From NCBI GenBank assembly GCA_947503115.1, contig CANNCS010000014.1, positions 1 through 49,004 on the forward strand: a DNA stretch of 49,004 bases. The letters run 5' to 3'. The translations under genes and the position numbers were made by a program. The notes under the pieces are model-generated. The model was not told where the DNA came from. It was given only the letters and a program-made list of their open reading frames with translations, and did not search any database. Shown here one piece after another: positions 9,534-17,530 of the stretch; position 1 is the first letter of the stretch, and each line of letters begins with the position of its first letter. This stretch comes from an uncultured Marivita sp. Lineage in GTDB: Bacteria > Pseudomonadota > Alphaproteobacteria > Rhodobacterales > Rhodobacteraceae.

Positions 9534-10528
9534 CCACATACGCGCTGAACGGGCTTGGCCGCATTGGCAAGCTTGCCCTTAAACCCTTGTTAGAGAAGGG
9601 CGCGAAAATTGCGTGGATCAATGACGCGGTGGGTGATCCTGAGATGCACGCGCATCTGTTCGAATTCGACACCGTGCACGGGCGTTGGAATGCCGCGTTT
9701 TCGCATGACGCCGACAGCATCACCATCGACGGTGCGCGCCTGCCGTTTGTGGGAACATCTGACCTGTCGGCGTTGCCGATGGACGGTGTCGATGTGGTGA
9801 TTGACTGCACCGGTGTTTTTAAAACGGAGGCGAAGATCGCGCCCTATTTTCAAATGGGAGCGAAGAAAGTCGTGGTTTCAGCCCCGGTCAAGGACGGGCC
9901 GACGGCGAATATCGTTTTTGGTGTGAACGACGACATCTATAATGCTGAAACCCATGACATCGTGACGGCGGCAAGCTGTACGACCAATTGCTTGGCGCCG
10001 GTTGTGAAGGTATTGCACGAAAATATTGGCATAAGTCACGGATCAATAACGACGATTCATGATGTCACAAATACGCAAACCATCGTCGATCGCCCCGCAA
10101 AAGACCTGCGCCGTGCGCGGTCGGCATTGAATTCCCTGATCCCGACAACCACGGGCAGCGCCACGGCGATCACTCTGATTTATCCCGAACTCAAGGGGCG
10201 GTTGAACGGTCACGCGGTGCGCGTGCCGCTTCTGAACGCGTCGCTGACTGATTGCGTGTTCGAGATGGACCGCGCGACCACCGTGGAGGAAGTGAACGCA
10301 CTGTTCCAGGCGGCGTCTGAAGGCGGGCTCAAGGACATTCTGGGCTATGAAGAACGCCCGCTCGTGTCGACGGATTACACCAACGATACGCGGTCGACCA
10401 TTGTTGATGCGCAGTCCACCATGGTGGTGAATGGCACGCAGGTGAAAGTCTATGCGTGGTATGACAACGAGATGGGCTATGCGCACCGTTTGGTGGATGT
10501 CGCGCTGATGGTGGGCGGTCGGTTGTGA
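9530..10528 (+). CDS. ArsJ-associated glyceraldehyde-3-phosphate dehydrogenase
   Basis: A 332-aa GAPDH with the NAD-binding start [13 protein letters not shown] and the catalytic SCTTNCLAP motif (Cys150). In arsJ operons this enzyme uses arsenate in place of phosphate to form 1-arseno-3-phosphoglycerate, the substrate ArsJ exports. Placement between an arsenate-handling protein and arsJ, with 4-bp overlaps on both sides, supports that role rather than central glycolysis. The N-terminus is slightly divergent from housekeeping GAPDH ([16 protein letters not shown]). The sequence alone does not exclude ordinary GAPDH activity. Confidence 0.9.
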   Translation: MTTYALNGLGRIGKLALKPLLEKGAKIAWINDAVGDPEMHAHLFEFDTVHGRWNAAFSHDADSITIDGARLPFVGTSDLSALPMDGVDVVIDCTGVFKTEAKIAPYFQMGAKKVVVSAPVKDGPTANIVFGVNDDIYNAETHDIVTAASCTTNCLAPVVKVLHENIGISHGSITTIHDVTNTQTIVDRPAKDLRRARSALNSLIPTTTGSATAITLIYPELKGRLNGHAVRVPLLNASLTDCVFEMDRATTVEEVNALFQAASEGGLKDILGYEERPLVSTDYTNDTRSTIVDAQSTMVVNGTQVKVYAWYDNEMGYAHRLVDVALMVGGRL

Positions 10529-11787
10529 GCAAACCCGAAGGTCTTTCCGCCTATATCGCTGTCACAGCGGCGTATTGGGCGTTCATGCTGACCGATGGTG
10601 CCTTGCGAATGTTGGTGCTCTTGCACTTTCACACGCTTGGTTTTTCGCCGATTCAGTTGGCGTATCTATTCGTCCTCTATGAGATCGCCGGGATGGTCAC
10701 GAACCTGAGTGCCGGATGGATCGCGGCGCGGTTTGGCCTGACCTCCACGCTTTATGCAGGGCTTGGTTTGCAGGTGGTGGCGCTTTTGGCGCTGGCGCAG
10801 TTGGACCCATCTTGGGCCATCACCGCCTCGGTCGCCTTTGTCATGTGTGTGCAGGGTGCGTCGGGCGTGGCCAAAGATCTTGCCAAGATGTCTTCCAAAT
10901 CGGCGGTCAAGCTTCTCGCCCCGACTGAAGGTGGCGGGCTGTTCCGCTGGGTCGCGGTTCTGACCGGATCAAAGAATGCGGTAAAGGGGGTAGGGTTTCT
11001 GCTGGGGGCCGCACTTTTGGCGATGCTGGGATTTGTCGCGGCGATCTACGCGATGGCGGCTGTGCTGGCGGTGATCCTGCTTGCAATCATCATGTTCATG
11101 CCGTCGGGCCTGCCGAAAGGGCGTAAGGGCGCGAAGTTCTCGGACGTGTTTTCCAAGTCCGCCAACGTGAACTGGCTGTCAGCGGCGCGGGTGTTCCTGT
11201 TTGGCGCGCGCGATGTGTGGTTCGTTGTGGGTATCCCGATCTACTTCTATGCGGTGCTGTCGGACGGAACCGAAGCGGGCAACCGCGCGACGTTTTTCCT
11301 GATTGGGACGTTCATGGCGGTTTGGATCATCCTGTATGGAATCGTGCAGGCGAACACGCCAAAGCTTTTGCGGGCGGCAGAGCGGAGCGAAGGTGCGCTA
11401 ATCGCGGATGCTCGGAAGTGGGCTTTTCTGTTGTTGACGGTGCCTGTGGCGTTGACTGTCGCGGCGGTGTTGTCGCCGGCGCCACAGATGTGGCTGACAG
11501 TGACTTTGGTGGTCGGGTTGTTGGTTTTCGGTGCGCTGTTCGCCATTAATTCGGCGCTGCATTCCTACCTCATCCTTGCTTTTACCCAAAGTGAACGGGT
11601 TACGATGGATGTCGGGTTCTACTACATGGCCAATGCCGGTGGGCGGCTGTTGGGGACGGTTCTGTCCGGCCTAAGCTATCAGGTGGGCGGGTTGCCATTG
11701 GTGCTGGGCACGGCATCCGTGATGGTGGCCTTGGCTGCGATGGCGGCGGGGCGGTTGCGCAGTGAAGCTGTGGGGCAGACGGTTTAG
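10525..11787 (+). CDS. arsJ: Organoarsenical efflux MFS transporter ArsJ
   Basis: A 420-aa major facilitator with about 12 hydrophobic segments. The N-terminal stretch [20 protein letters not shown] and the region around [19 protein letters not shown] are characteristic of ArsJ. The family exports 1-arseno-3-phosphoglycerate, which breaks down to arsenate outside, giving net arsenate efflux. The GTG start at 10525 overlaps the TGA of the GAPDH gene. No arsB, acr3 or arsM is present in the window, so this operon handles arsenate by the organoarsenical route plus reduction. Confidence 0.9.
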   Translation: MSKPEGLSAYIAVTAAYWAFMLTDGALRMLVLLHFHTLGFSPIQLAYLFVLYEIAGMVTNLSAGWIAARFGLTSTLYAGLGLQVVALLALAQLDPSWAITASVAFVMCVQGASGVAKDLAKMSSKSAVKLLAPTEGGGLFRWVAVLTGSKNAVKGVGFLLGAALLAMLGFVAAIYAMAAVLAVILLAIIMFMPSGLPKGRKGAKFSDVFSKSANVNWLSAARVFLFGARDVWFVVGIPIYFYAVLSDGTEAGNRATFFLIGTFMAVWIILYGIVQANTPKLLRAAERSEGALIADARKWAFLLLTVPVALTVAAVLSPAPQMWLTVTLVVGLLVFGALFAINSALHSYLILAFTQSERVTMDVGFYYMANAGGRLLGTVLSGLSYQVGGLPLVLGTASVMVALAAMAAGRLRSEAVGQTV

Positions 11788-11856
11788 GCGGCGACCCTCG
11801 ACACGGGGGGCAAACACAGGCACATCTTTGGGCGAGACCTGACCATAGGAGTGCCC

Positions 11857-12999
11857 ATGACCACCTTTGCATTTGCTACAGCAGACATGATCCGGTTCGG
11901 ACGCGGTGAAGCAGTGCAGGCGGTGCCTGCGCTGGTTGCGCTAGGCAAAACGGTGTTGCTTGTCACCGGAGCGACCCCGGCGCGGGTGGGGTGGCTCAAG
12001 GATGCGCTTGAAGCCGAAGGCGTTGCCGTGACGGTGTTTTCCGTCGCGAAAGAGCCGGATGTGGCACTGATCGAAAGCGGTGTTGCTGTAGCGCGGGTCG
12101 CACAGGTTGCAGCGGTCATCGCAATTGGTGGGGGAGCAGTGGTCGATGCGGGCAAGGCGATTGCGGCGCTGACACCTGCGACGCGGCCGATGCTTGACCA
12201 TTTGGAGGTGGTGGGACAAGGCTTGCCGCTGGACGTCGCACCTTTGCCTTATGCCGCATTACCGACAACTGCGGGAACCGGTGCGGAAGTGACCAAGAAT
12301 GCCGTGATTTCGGTACCCGATGCCCAGCGTAAGGTGAGTTTGCGCGATCCGCGCATGTTGCCGACGCTGGCGATTGTCGATCCGGCGCTGACTGATAATT
12401 GCCCGCGTGGCGTGACCTTGGCGTCGGGTCTGGATGCGGTCACTCAGGTGATCGAACCGTATTTGTCCTCAAAGGCCAATCCGCTGACCGACACGATCTG
12501 CCGCGATGCGATTCCCAAAGGGTTGGTGGCAATCCAACAGATCGTGGCAAGTGAAGACCCCGATGCACGCGATGCGCTGGCTTGGGTTAGCCTGTGTGGT
12601 GGATTGGCTTTGGCAAATTCAGGCTTGGGCGTCGTACACGGGTTGGCCGGGCCGTTGGGCGGGCTGTCCCATGCGGCGCATGGGGCGATTTGCGGCGCCT
12701 TGTTGCCGCATGGTTTGCGCGCCAATGCCGAGGCGGGGAATGATCCGGCTCTACAGGTGCGGATTGCCGAGGTGCAGGGCTGGATCGCGCAAGCTTTTGG
12801 CGGTGCGGCCGAGGATGCAGTCGAGACTTTGCATCACTGGTCACGCGAAGCCGGATTACCGGGGCTGGATGCGCAAGGCATCACTGAGGCAACGCGGGCT
12901 AAGGCCGCGCGGGATGCGGTGAGTTCATCGTCGATGAAGGCGAACCCGGTGGCGCTGACCGAAGAACAGCTATTGAACCTGATGGAGCGGGCGCGATGA
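11857..12999 (+). CDS. Iron-containing alcohol dehydrogenase family protein
   Basis: A 380-aa group III (iron-type) dehydrogenase. It has the nucleotide-binding GGGAVVDAGKAIAAL, the LPTTAGTGAEVTKNAV motif and a C-terminal metal region with HGLAGPLGGLSHAAHGAICGALLPH that supplies the His ligands. The ATG at 11857 has AGGAG 6 bp upstream; a GTG at 11851 is an alternative. The family includes alcohol and lactaldehyde dehydrogenases and maleylacetate reductases, and the substrate is not evident here. Its stop overlaps the aminotransferase start (ATGA at 12996), so the two likely act on linked substrates, for example an amino alcohol or hydroxy acid. Confidence 0.85.
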   Translation: MTTFAFATADMIRFGRGEAVQAVPALVALGKTVLLVTGATPARVGWLKDALEAEGVAVTVFSVAKEPDVALIESGVAVARVAQVAAVIAIGGGAVVDAGKAIAALTPATRPMLDHLEVVGQGLPLDVAPLPYAALPTTAGTGAEVTKNAVISVPDAQRKVSLRDPRMLPTLAIVDPALTDNCPRGVTLASGLDAVTQVIEPYLSSKANPLTDTICRDAIPKGLVAIQQIVASEDPDARDALAWVSLCGGLALANSGLGVVHGLAGPLGGLSHAAHGAICGALLPHGLRANAEAGNDPALQVRIAEVQGWIAQAFGGAAEDAVETLHHWSREAGLPGLDAQGITEATRAKAARDAVSSSSMKANPVALTEEQLLNLMERAR

Positions 13000-13925
13000 C
13001 CGATCACACCACAACCCATGACGCTGAAGAGGACGCCCGTAACCGCGATATTCTTATCTACATCAATGGAGAGCTTTTCCCGCGCGAGGACGCAAAGGTG
13101 TCGGTCTACGATTCTGGGTTCCTGTTGGGTGATGGCATGTGGGAAGGAATGCGCCTTTATGACGGCGTTTGGGCATTCTTTGACGAACACATGGATCGGT
13201 TTTTCGACAGCTGCTACGCGGTTGGCCTTGATGTCGGAATGGACCGCGACGGGATTGCCGAAGCGCTGCGGATAACGGCAGAGGCAAACGGAATGACCAC
13301 GGATGTGCATTGCCGGTTGATGTTGACGCGGGGCACCAAGGTGAAACCGTTCCAGCATCCGAGTTTGTCCCGGTCGGGGCCGACTCTGGTGATCATCATG
13401 GAGCATTCAAAACCCGCTCAGACCTTGCAGGCGCAGGGTATTCGGTTGGCCTCGGTCCCACAGGTGCGGGGGCTGCCGCACAGTCAGGACGCCAAGTTCA
13501 ACAGCCATTCCAAACTGAACTGTGTGATCGCCTGCCTTCAGGCCGAGGCGGCAGGGGCAGACGAGGCGTTGATGCTTGACCCGCATGGGTTTGTGAACAC
13601 CGCAAACGCCTGCAACTTCTTCATTGTGCGCAAGGGCGAGGTTTGGACCTCGACCGGGGACTATTGCATGAATGGAGTCACGCGGCAGAAGGTGATCGAC
13701 CTGTGCCGCGAAGATGGGATTCCGGTGTTCGAGAAGAATTATTCGCTTTACGAAGCGTATTCAGCGGATGAGGCGTTTCTGACCGGGACGTTTGGGGCGC
13801 AGACGCCGGTGGCGTCGATTGATGGCAAAACAATTGGATCAGTTGATCGCGCGCTGACGCACCGTATCCGCGCGCTCTATAAAGAGGCGATTGCCAAGGA
13901 TATCGCAGCCCACAAGGCGGGTTAG
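12996..13925 (+). CDS. Class IV aminotransferase (branched-chain / D-amino acid type)
   Basis: A 309-aa PLP enzyme of fold type IV. The N-terminus (YINGELFPREDAKVSVYDSGFLLGDGMWEGMR) and the segment DAKFNSHSKLNCVIACLQA, which carries the presumed PLP lysine, place it in the family of IlvE, D-amino acid transaminase and aminodeoxychorismate lyase. The C-terminal LTGTFGAQTPV resembles the cofactor-phosphate region. About 20 extra N-terminal residues precede the first strand. It is translationally coupled to the upstream iron-type dehydrogenase and convergent, with a 4-bp overlap, with the DUF3237 gene. Substrate and stereospecificity are unknown. Confidence 0.85.
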   Translation: MTDHTTTHDAEEDARNRDILIYINGELFPREDAKVSVYDSGFLLGDGMWEGMRLYDGVWAFFDEHMDRFFDSCYAVGLDVGMDRDGIAEALRITAEANGMTTDVHCRLMLTRGTKVKPFQHPSLSRSGPTLVIIMEHSKPAQTLQAQGIRLASVPQVRGLPHSQDAKFNSHSKLNCVIACLQAEAAGADEALMLDPHGFVNTANACNFFIVRKGEVWTSTGDYCMNGVTRQKVIDLCREDGIPVFEKNYSLYEAYSADEAFLTGTFGAQTPVASIDGKTIGSVDRALTHRIRALYKEAIAKDIAAHKAG

Positions 13926-14386
13926 GTGATCGCATAAAGTTCGACTTGAACGCTGCTTTGGTTTCGAGCTCCGACACCAATAAAGAGCGTGCGGTTGACC
14001 CAATCATATCGCGGGTCGCCAGTTTCAAGCCGGGCATGGGTGCGCATGTAATAGGAGGCGGGATCTACGGGTTCGCCGCGTGCCACGGCCTCCAGCACAT
14101 CTTTAGGGCCGTGGCGGAAGCCGTAATTGACGATTTCGATGGTCGCGCCGTCGTCGGTTTCCATCGCGTAGCGCGTGTCGAGCTCGGCCAGGCCATCGGC
14201 AAATAGCGTCTGCCAATCCGCGCCGATATTTAAGATGCGCCCAGTGATGCGCGGTCCGGTGACGGTGCCGCCAACGATTGGTATGATGCGCCGAGCCCCG
14301 GCGCGGCCTGCACCCATTTCACGTATCGGATCAAGCGACACGTTGAGAGTGCAGACGTGATCGAGCTTGGGCTGTGGCAGTATCAT
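13922..14386 (-). CDS. DUF3237 family protein
   Basis: A 154-aa protein matching the DUF3237 pattern: a small beta-barrel with LNVSLDPIREMG, then GRRIIPIVGGTVTGP-like residues, the GADWQ segment and a tail ending in a WVNRTLFIGVGAR motif. No signal peptide or membrane segment is visible. The biochemical role of the family is not established. The gene is divergent from the MarR regulator (78 bp between starts) and shares that promoter region, so it may belong to the hydroxycinnamate regulon. Confidence 0.75.
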   Translation of the reverse strand: MILPQPKLDHVCTLNVSLDPIREMGAGRAGARRIIPIVGGTVTGPRITGRILNIGADWQTLFADGLAELDTRYAMETDDGATIEIVNYGFRHGPKDVLEAVARGEPVDPASYYMRTHARLETGDPRYDWVNRTLFIGVGARNQSSVQVELYAIT

Positions 14387-14403
14387 CGAGACCCTTTCGA
14401 TTA

Positions 14404-14414
14404 TAAACTGTTTA
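14404..14414. promoter_or_regulatory. Candidate MarR operator (TAAAC-N-GTTTA)
   Basis: A perfect palindrome, TAAAC-T-GTTTA, in the 78-bp gap between the divergent DUF3237 and MarR genes. A related TAAAC-G-GTTTT occurs at 23253-23263 between the crotonase and amidohydrolase genes. A second imperfect 17-bp repeat (TGTT to AACA, 14409-14425) overlaps it. Confidence 0.45.
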
Positions 14415-14464
14415 CTAGATTAACAATATGGGATATTTGTCCCGACGACAACAGGAGATGGCCC

Positions 14465-14941
14465 ATGGCATCGCTGCGCAAGACCAACCGGCAGACCGAA
14501 GACGAGACCCTTGTGGAAACGCCGGACCTTGAGGAGTTCATCGGCTACAATCTGAAACGTGCCTACGTGATCGTACAAGCGGATTTCAGGCGTGCGCTGG
14601 GTGAAGACGGCTTTGCGCCACGCGTGTTTTCGGCGCTTTCTTTGGTCGTGCAATACCCGAACGTGACGCAAAGCGGTCTGGCGCGGATGCTTGGAATCGA
14701 ACGCTCGGGTCTTGTGGCCATTGTCGATGAACTGGAAGGGCGTGGTCTTCTGAAGCGGACCAATGTGCCGGGGGATCGCCGTGTTCAGGCATTGGTTCCC
14801 ACAAATGCCGGTGCCAAGGCCTATGCCGATGCGCGTGCTGCGGTGCGGTCACATGAGGAACGGCTTTTGTCCAATTTGAATGACGACGAGAAAGCAACAC
14901 TGATGTCGCTGCTTGCGAAAATAAGAGCCAGTGAGGTGTGA
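14465..14941 (+). CDS. MarR-family regulator of hydroxycinnamate catabolism
   Basis: A 158-aa MarR regulator. It has a helix-turn-helix with VTQSGLARMLGIERSGLVAIVDELEGRGLL and the wing RTNVPGDRRVQALVPTNAG. The ATG at 14465 has AGGAG 7 bp upstream; the open frame continues to 14357, but that stretch is the promoter. Beside a hydroxycinnamoyl-CoA ligase and a short-chain dehydrogenase, it fits CouR/PhdR/FerR-type repressors, which release DNA on binding the aryl-CoA thioester. That ligand is inferred from family and context. Its stop overlaps the start region of the following gene. Confidence 0.88.
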   Translation: MASLRKTNRQTEDETLVETPDLEEFIGYNLKRAYVIVQADFRRALGEDGFAPRVFSALSLVVQYPNVTQSGLARMLGIERSGLVAIVDELEGRGLLKRTNVPGDRRVQALVPTNAGAKAYADARAAVRSHEERLLSNLNDDEKATLMSLLAKIRASEV

Positions 14942-14943
14942 CG

Positions 14944-15711
14944 ATGCAGGACTGGGCCGGTTGTGGTGCAATTGTTACCGGAGGGGCATCTGGCTTGGGG
15001 GCTTCGACGGCTCGGCGTTTGGCCGAGGACGGGTTGAAGGTCACATTGTTCGACATGAATGCGGAGCTGGCCTCTGAACATGCCGCTGCCATTGGTGGGA
15101 CATTCGCGCATGTAGATGTGAGTGATCCTGCGTCGGTGGCCGCGGGTCTGGACATCGCGGTTGCTGCAAACGGTGTGCCTCGGGTTTTGGTGAATTGCGC
15201 GGGCATTGGCAGTGCTGCCAAGACAGTGTCACGGGGCGTGCCGCATGATCCGGACATGTTCGACCGCACCATTCGGGTGAATTTGATTGGCAGCTTTAAC
15301 TGCGCAAGCCAAGCCGCCGCACGCATGGTGGCCTCTGATCCGGTGGGGGCTGATGGCGCGCGTGGTGTCATTATCAATACGGCTTCCGTCGCGGCGTTTG
15401 ACGGGCAGGTGGGTCAGTTGGCCTACGCCGCGTCCAAAGGTGGGATCGCTTCGATGACCTTGCCGATGGCGCGCGACCTGGCGAACAAGGGCGTGCGCGT
15501 CTGTACGGTTGCGCCTGGCCTTTTCATGACACCGATGCTGCATGGTTTGCCAGAAGAGGTGCAGGTGTCCCTTGGGGCGCAGGTGCCGTTCCCGACGCGT
15601 TTGGGCGATCCGGCGGAATACGCCGCGCTGGTTTCCCACATTGCGCGGAACTCGATGTTGAATGGTGAAGTGATCCGCCTTGACGGCGCGATCCGCATGG
15701 CACCGCGATAA
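14944..15711 (+). CDS. Short-chain dehydrogenase, beta-hydroxyacyl-CoA type
   Basis: A 255-aa SDR. It has the GxxxGxG motif TGGASGLG at the N-terminus, NCAGIG, the catalytic Ser of NTASVAAFDGQ and YAASK. It resembles type II 3-hydroxyacyl-CoA dehydrogenases (HSD10-like): a PGLFMTPML loop and the ending NGEVIRLDGAIRM. In cou/phd-type clusters the SDR (CouN, PhdB) oxidises the beta-hydroxy-aryl-propionyl-CoA to the beta-keto thioester, and I infer the same here. ATG 14944 has GAGG upstream; a GTG at 14938 is possible. It sits between the MarR gene and the CoA ligase, in the same direction. Confidence 0.85.
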   Translation: MQDWAGCGAIVTGGASGLGASTARRLAEDGLKVTLFDMNAELASEHAAAIGGTFAHVDVSDPASVAAGLDIAVAANGVPRVLVNCAGIGSAAKTVSRGVPHDPDMFDRTIRVNLIGSFNCASQAAARMVASDPVGADGARGVIINTASVAAFDGQVGQLAYAASKGGIASMTLPMARDLANKGVRVCTVAPGLFMTPMLHGLPEEVQVSLGAQVPFPTRLGDPAEYAALVSHIARNSMLNGEVIRLDGAIRMAPR

Positions 15712-15733
15712 CGGTTTCCAAGGGGGGGAGGCC

Positions 15734-17521
15734 ATGAACATCAAGACAGATTTGATCGGCAGTGATTTCTGGAGTCCGGAATTCGAGATCGAAACCCGCG
15801 ACGATGGTACGATTGTCATGCGCCAAGCGGATGAGCTTACAGGCTATCTTCCCACATTGGCGGACTATCTCGACAAATGGGCCGATCAAACGCCGGATCA
15901 GCCATGGATTGCCCGGCGAGGGGCGGACGGCGAGTGGGTGCGCATCACCTACGGGACAGCCCGGGACCAGGCCCGTCGCATTGGGGGCGCGCTGCTGTCA
16001 TTGGGGCTGGGGCCGGACCGGCCGTTGTTGATCCTGTCCGAAAACAGCCTTGAACACGCGTTGTTAGGGGCCGCGTGTTTCTACGTCGGTATCCCTTATG
16101 CACCGGTGTCTCCGGCCTATTCGCTTGTGTCGAAGGATCATGGCAAGCTGAGGGATATTGCAGCGACGCTGAACCCCGGTGCGATCTTTGCCGATCGCGC
16201 AGCCGCATTTGCTCCGGCATTGGAAGCGATTGCGGCTGACGGCCGTTACGTGCTCGCCGTGCAAGATGTGATAGGCGGGGCAATTCTGTTTGACGATCTG
16301 TTGAACGGTGACGCGGAATTGGCCAAAAAGGCCCGTCGTGACGTGAATTCCGACAAGGTTGTGAAGTACCTCTTCACATCCGGATCGACCGGATCACCTA
16401 AAGCGGTGATCAACACCAATGGCATGATCTGCGCGATGGAGGCGATGGTTCGGGATTGCTATCGCTTTCTGACCAAGACGCCCCCGATTGTGTTGGATTG
16501 GGCACCGTGGAACCATACGGCTGCTGGTAACAAGGTGTCGTATCTCGTGCTGACCAACGGTGGCACCTATTATATTGACGACGGCAAACCAGCGCCGGGC
16601 AAGTTTGACGAAACCTTGCGCAATCTGCGGGATGTGTCCTGCACATGGTATTTCAACGTGCCCATTGGGTGGGACATGTTGATCGACAAGCTTGAGCAGG
16701 ATGCCGATCTGGCAGAGACCTTTTTCAAGGATCTCAAGATGATGTTCTATGCCGGGGCAGGCATGGCGCAGCACACGTGGAACCGTTTGCGCACCATCGG
16801 ACGCAAGACCACCGGGCACGAAGTGCTGTTGGCCACGTCGCTTGGTGCAACGGAAACCGCGCCTTTTGCGTTGGCTTGCACGGAAGTTCAGGACAAGTCC
16901 GGTAACGTCGGTGTGCCGTCTCGTGGTTTGCTGCTCAAACTGGTGCCGAACAGTGGCAAGTTGGAGTTGCGCCTTAAAGGACCGAGCATCACGCCGGGGT
17001 ATTACGGTGATCCGGAAAAAACCCGTCAAGCCTTTGACGAAGAGGGTTACTATTGCATGGGCGATGCGCTGCGCCCCGCGGACCCGGATGATCTGAGCAA
17101 GGGCTTCTTTTTCGACGGGCGCGTGGCCGAAAACTTCAAGCTGAACACGGGCACTTGGGTTGCGGTGGGTTCGGTCCGCGCATCGTTGGTGGATGCGATG
17201 GATGGGTTGATCCGCGACGCGGTGATCACAGGCGAGAACGAAGCCGAACTAGGGGCGTTGGTGCTGCTGTCCGAGCGCGCAGCCAAGATGGATGAGGCGG
17301 ATTTGACTGCGGCATTGGGCGAAAGGCTGGCGCAAGCCGCGAAGTCTGCGACAGGGTCGGCCAGCCGCGTTCGGCGCATTTTTGTGCTGACCGAAGCACC
17401 GAGTTTCGACAAGGGCGAGATCACTGAAAAGGGGTCTTTGAACCAGCGGGCCATGCGCGCAAACTTCGCGGATGCCGCTCGCCATTTGCACATCGGTGGC
17501 CCGGGCGTAATTTCGGTCTAA
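15734..17521 (+). CDS. Feruloyl/p-coumaroyl-CoA synthetase-like ligase
   Basis: A 595-aa ANL-superfamily adenylating enzyme. The P-loop is YLFTSGSTGSPKAVINT, followed by DWAPWNHTAAGN, the NVPIGWDML segment, the ATSLGATETAP motif and GYYCMGDALRP. The WxPWNHT and NVPxGW patterns are typical of the feruloyl-CoA synthetase subgroup. It would activate a hydroxycinnamate with ATP and CoA. ATG 15734 lies behind GGGGGAG. It is the third gene of the MarR-SDR-ligase set and meets the sulfatase tail to tail with a 9-bp gap. Whether p-coumarate, ferulate or caffeate is preferred cannot be read; pobA downstream favours p-coumarate. Confidence 0.85.
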   Translation: MNIKTDLIGSDFWSPEFEIETRDDGTIVMRQADELTGYLPTLADYLDKWADQTPDQPWIARRGADGEWVRITYGTARDQARRIGGALLSLGLGPDRPLLILSENSLEHALLGAACFYVGIPYAPVSPAYSLVSKDHGKLRDIAATLNPGAIFADRAAAFAPALEAIAADGRYVLAVQDVIGGAILFDDLLNGDAELAKKARRDVNSDKVVKYLFTSGSTGSPKAVINTNGMICAMEAMVRDCYRFLTKTPPIVLDWAPWNHTAAGNKVSYLVLTNGGTYYIDDGKPAPGKFDETLRNLRDVSCTWYFNVPIGWDMLIDKLEQDADLAETFFKDLKMMFYAGAGMAQHTWNRLRTIGRKTTGHEVLLATSLGATETAPFALACTEVQDKSGNVGVPSRGLLLKLVPNSGKLELRLKGPSITPGYYGDPEKTRQAFDEEGYYCMGDALRPADPDDLSKGFFFDGRVAENFKLNTGTWVAVGSVRASLVDAMDGLIRDAVITGENEAELGALVLLSERAAKMDEADLTAALGERLAQAAKSATGSASRVRRIFVLTEAPSFDKGEITEKGSLNQRAMRANFADAARHLHIGGPGVISV

Positions 17522-17530
17522 ACGTGCAGA

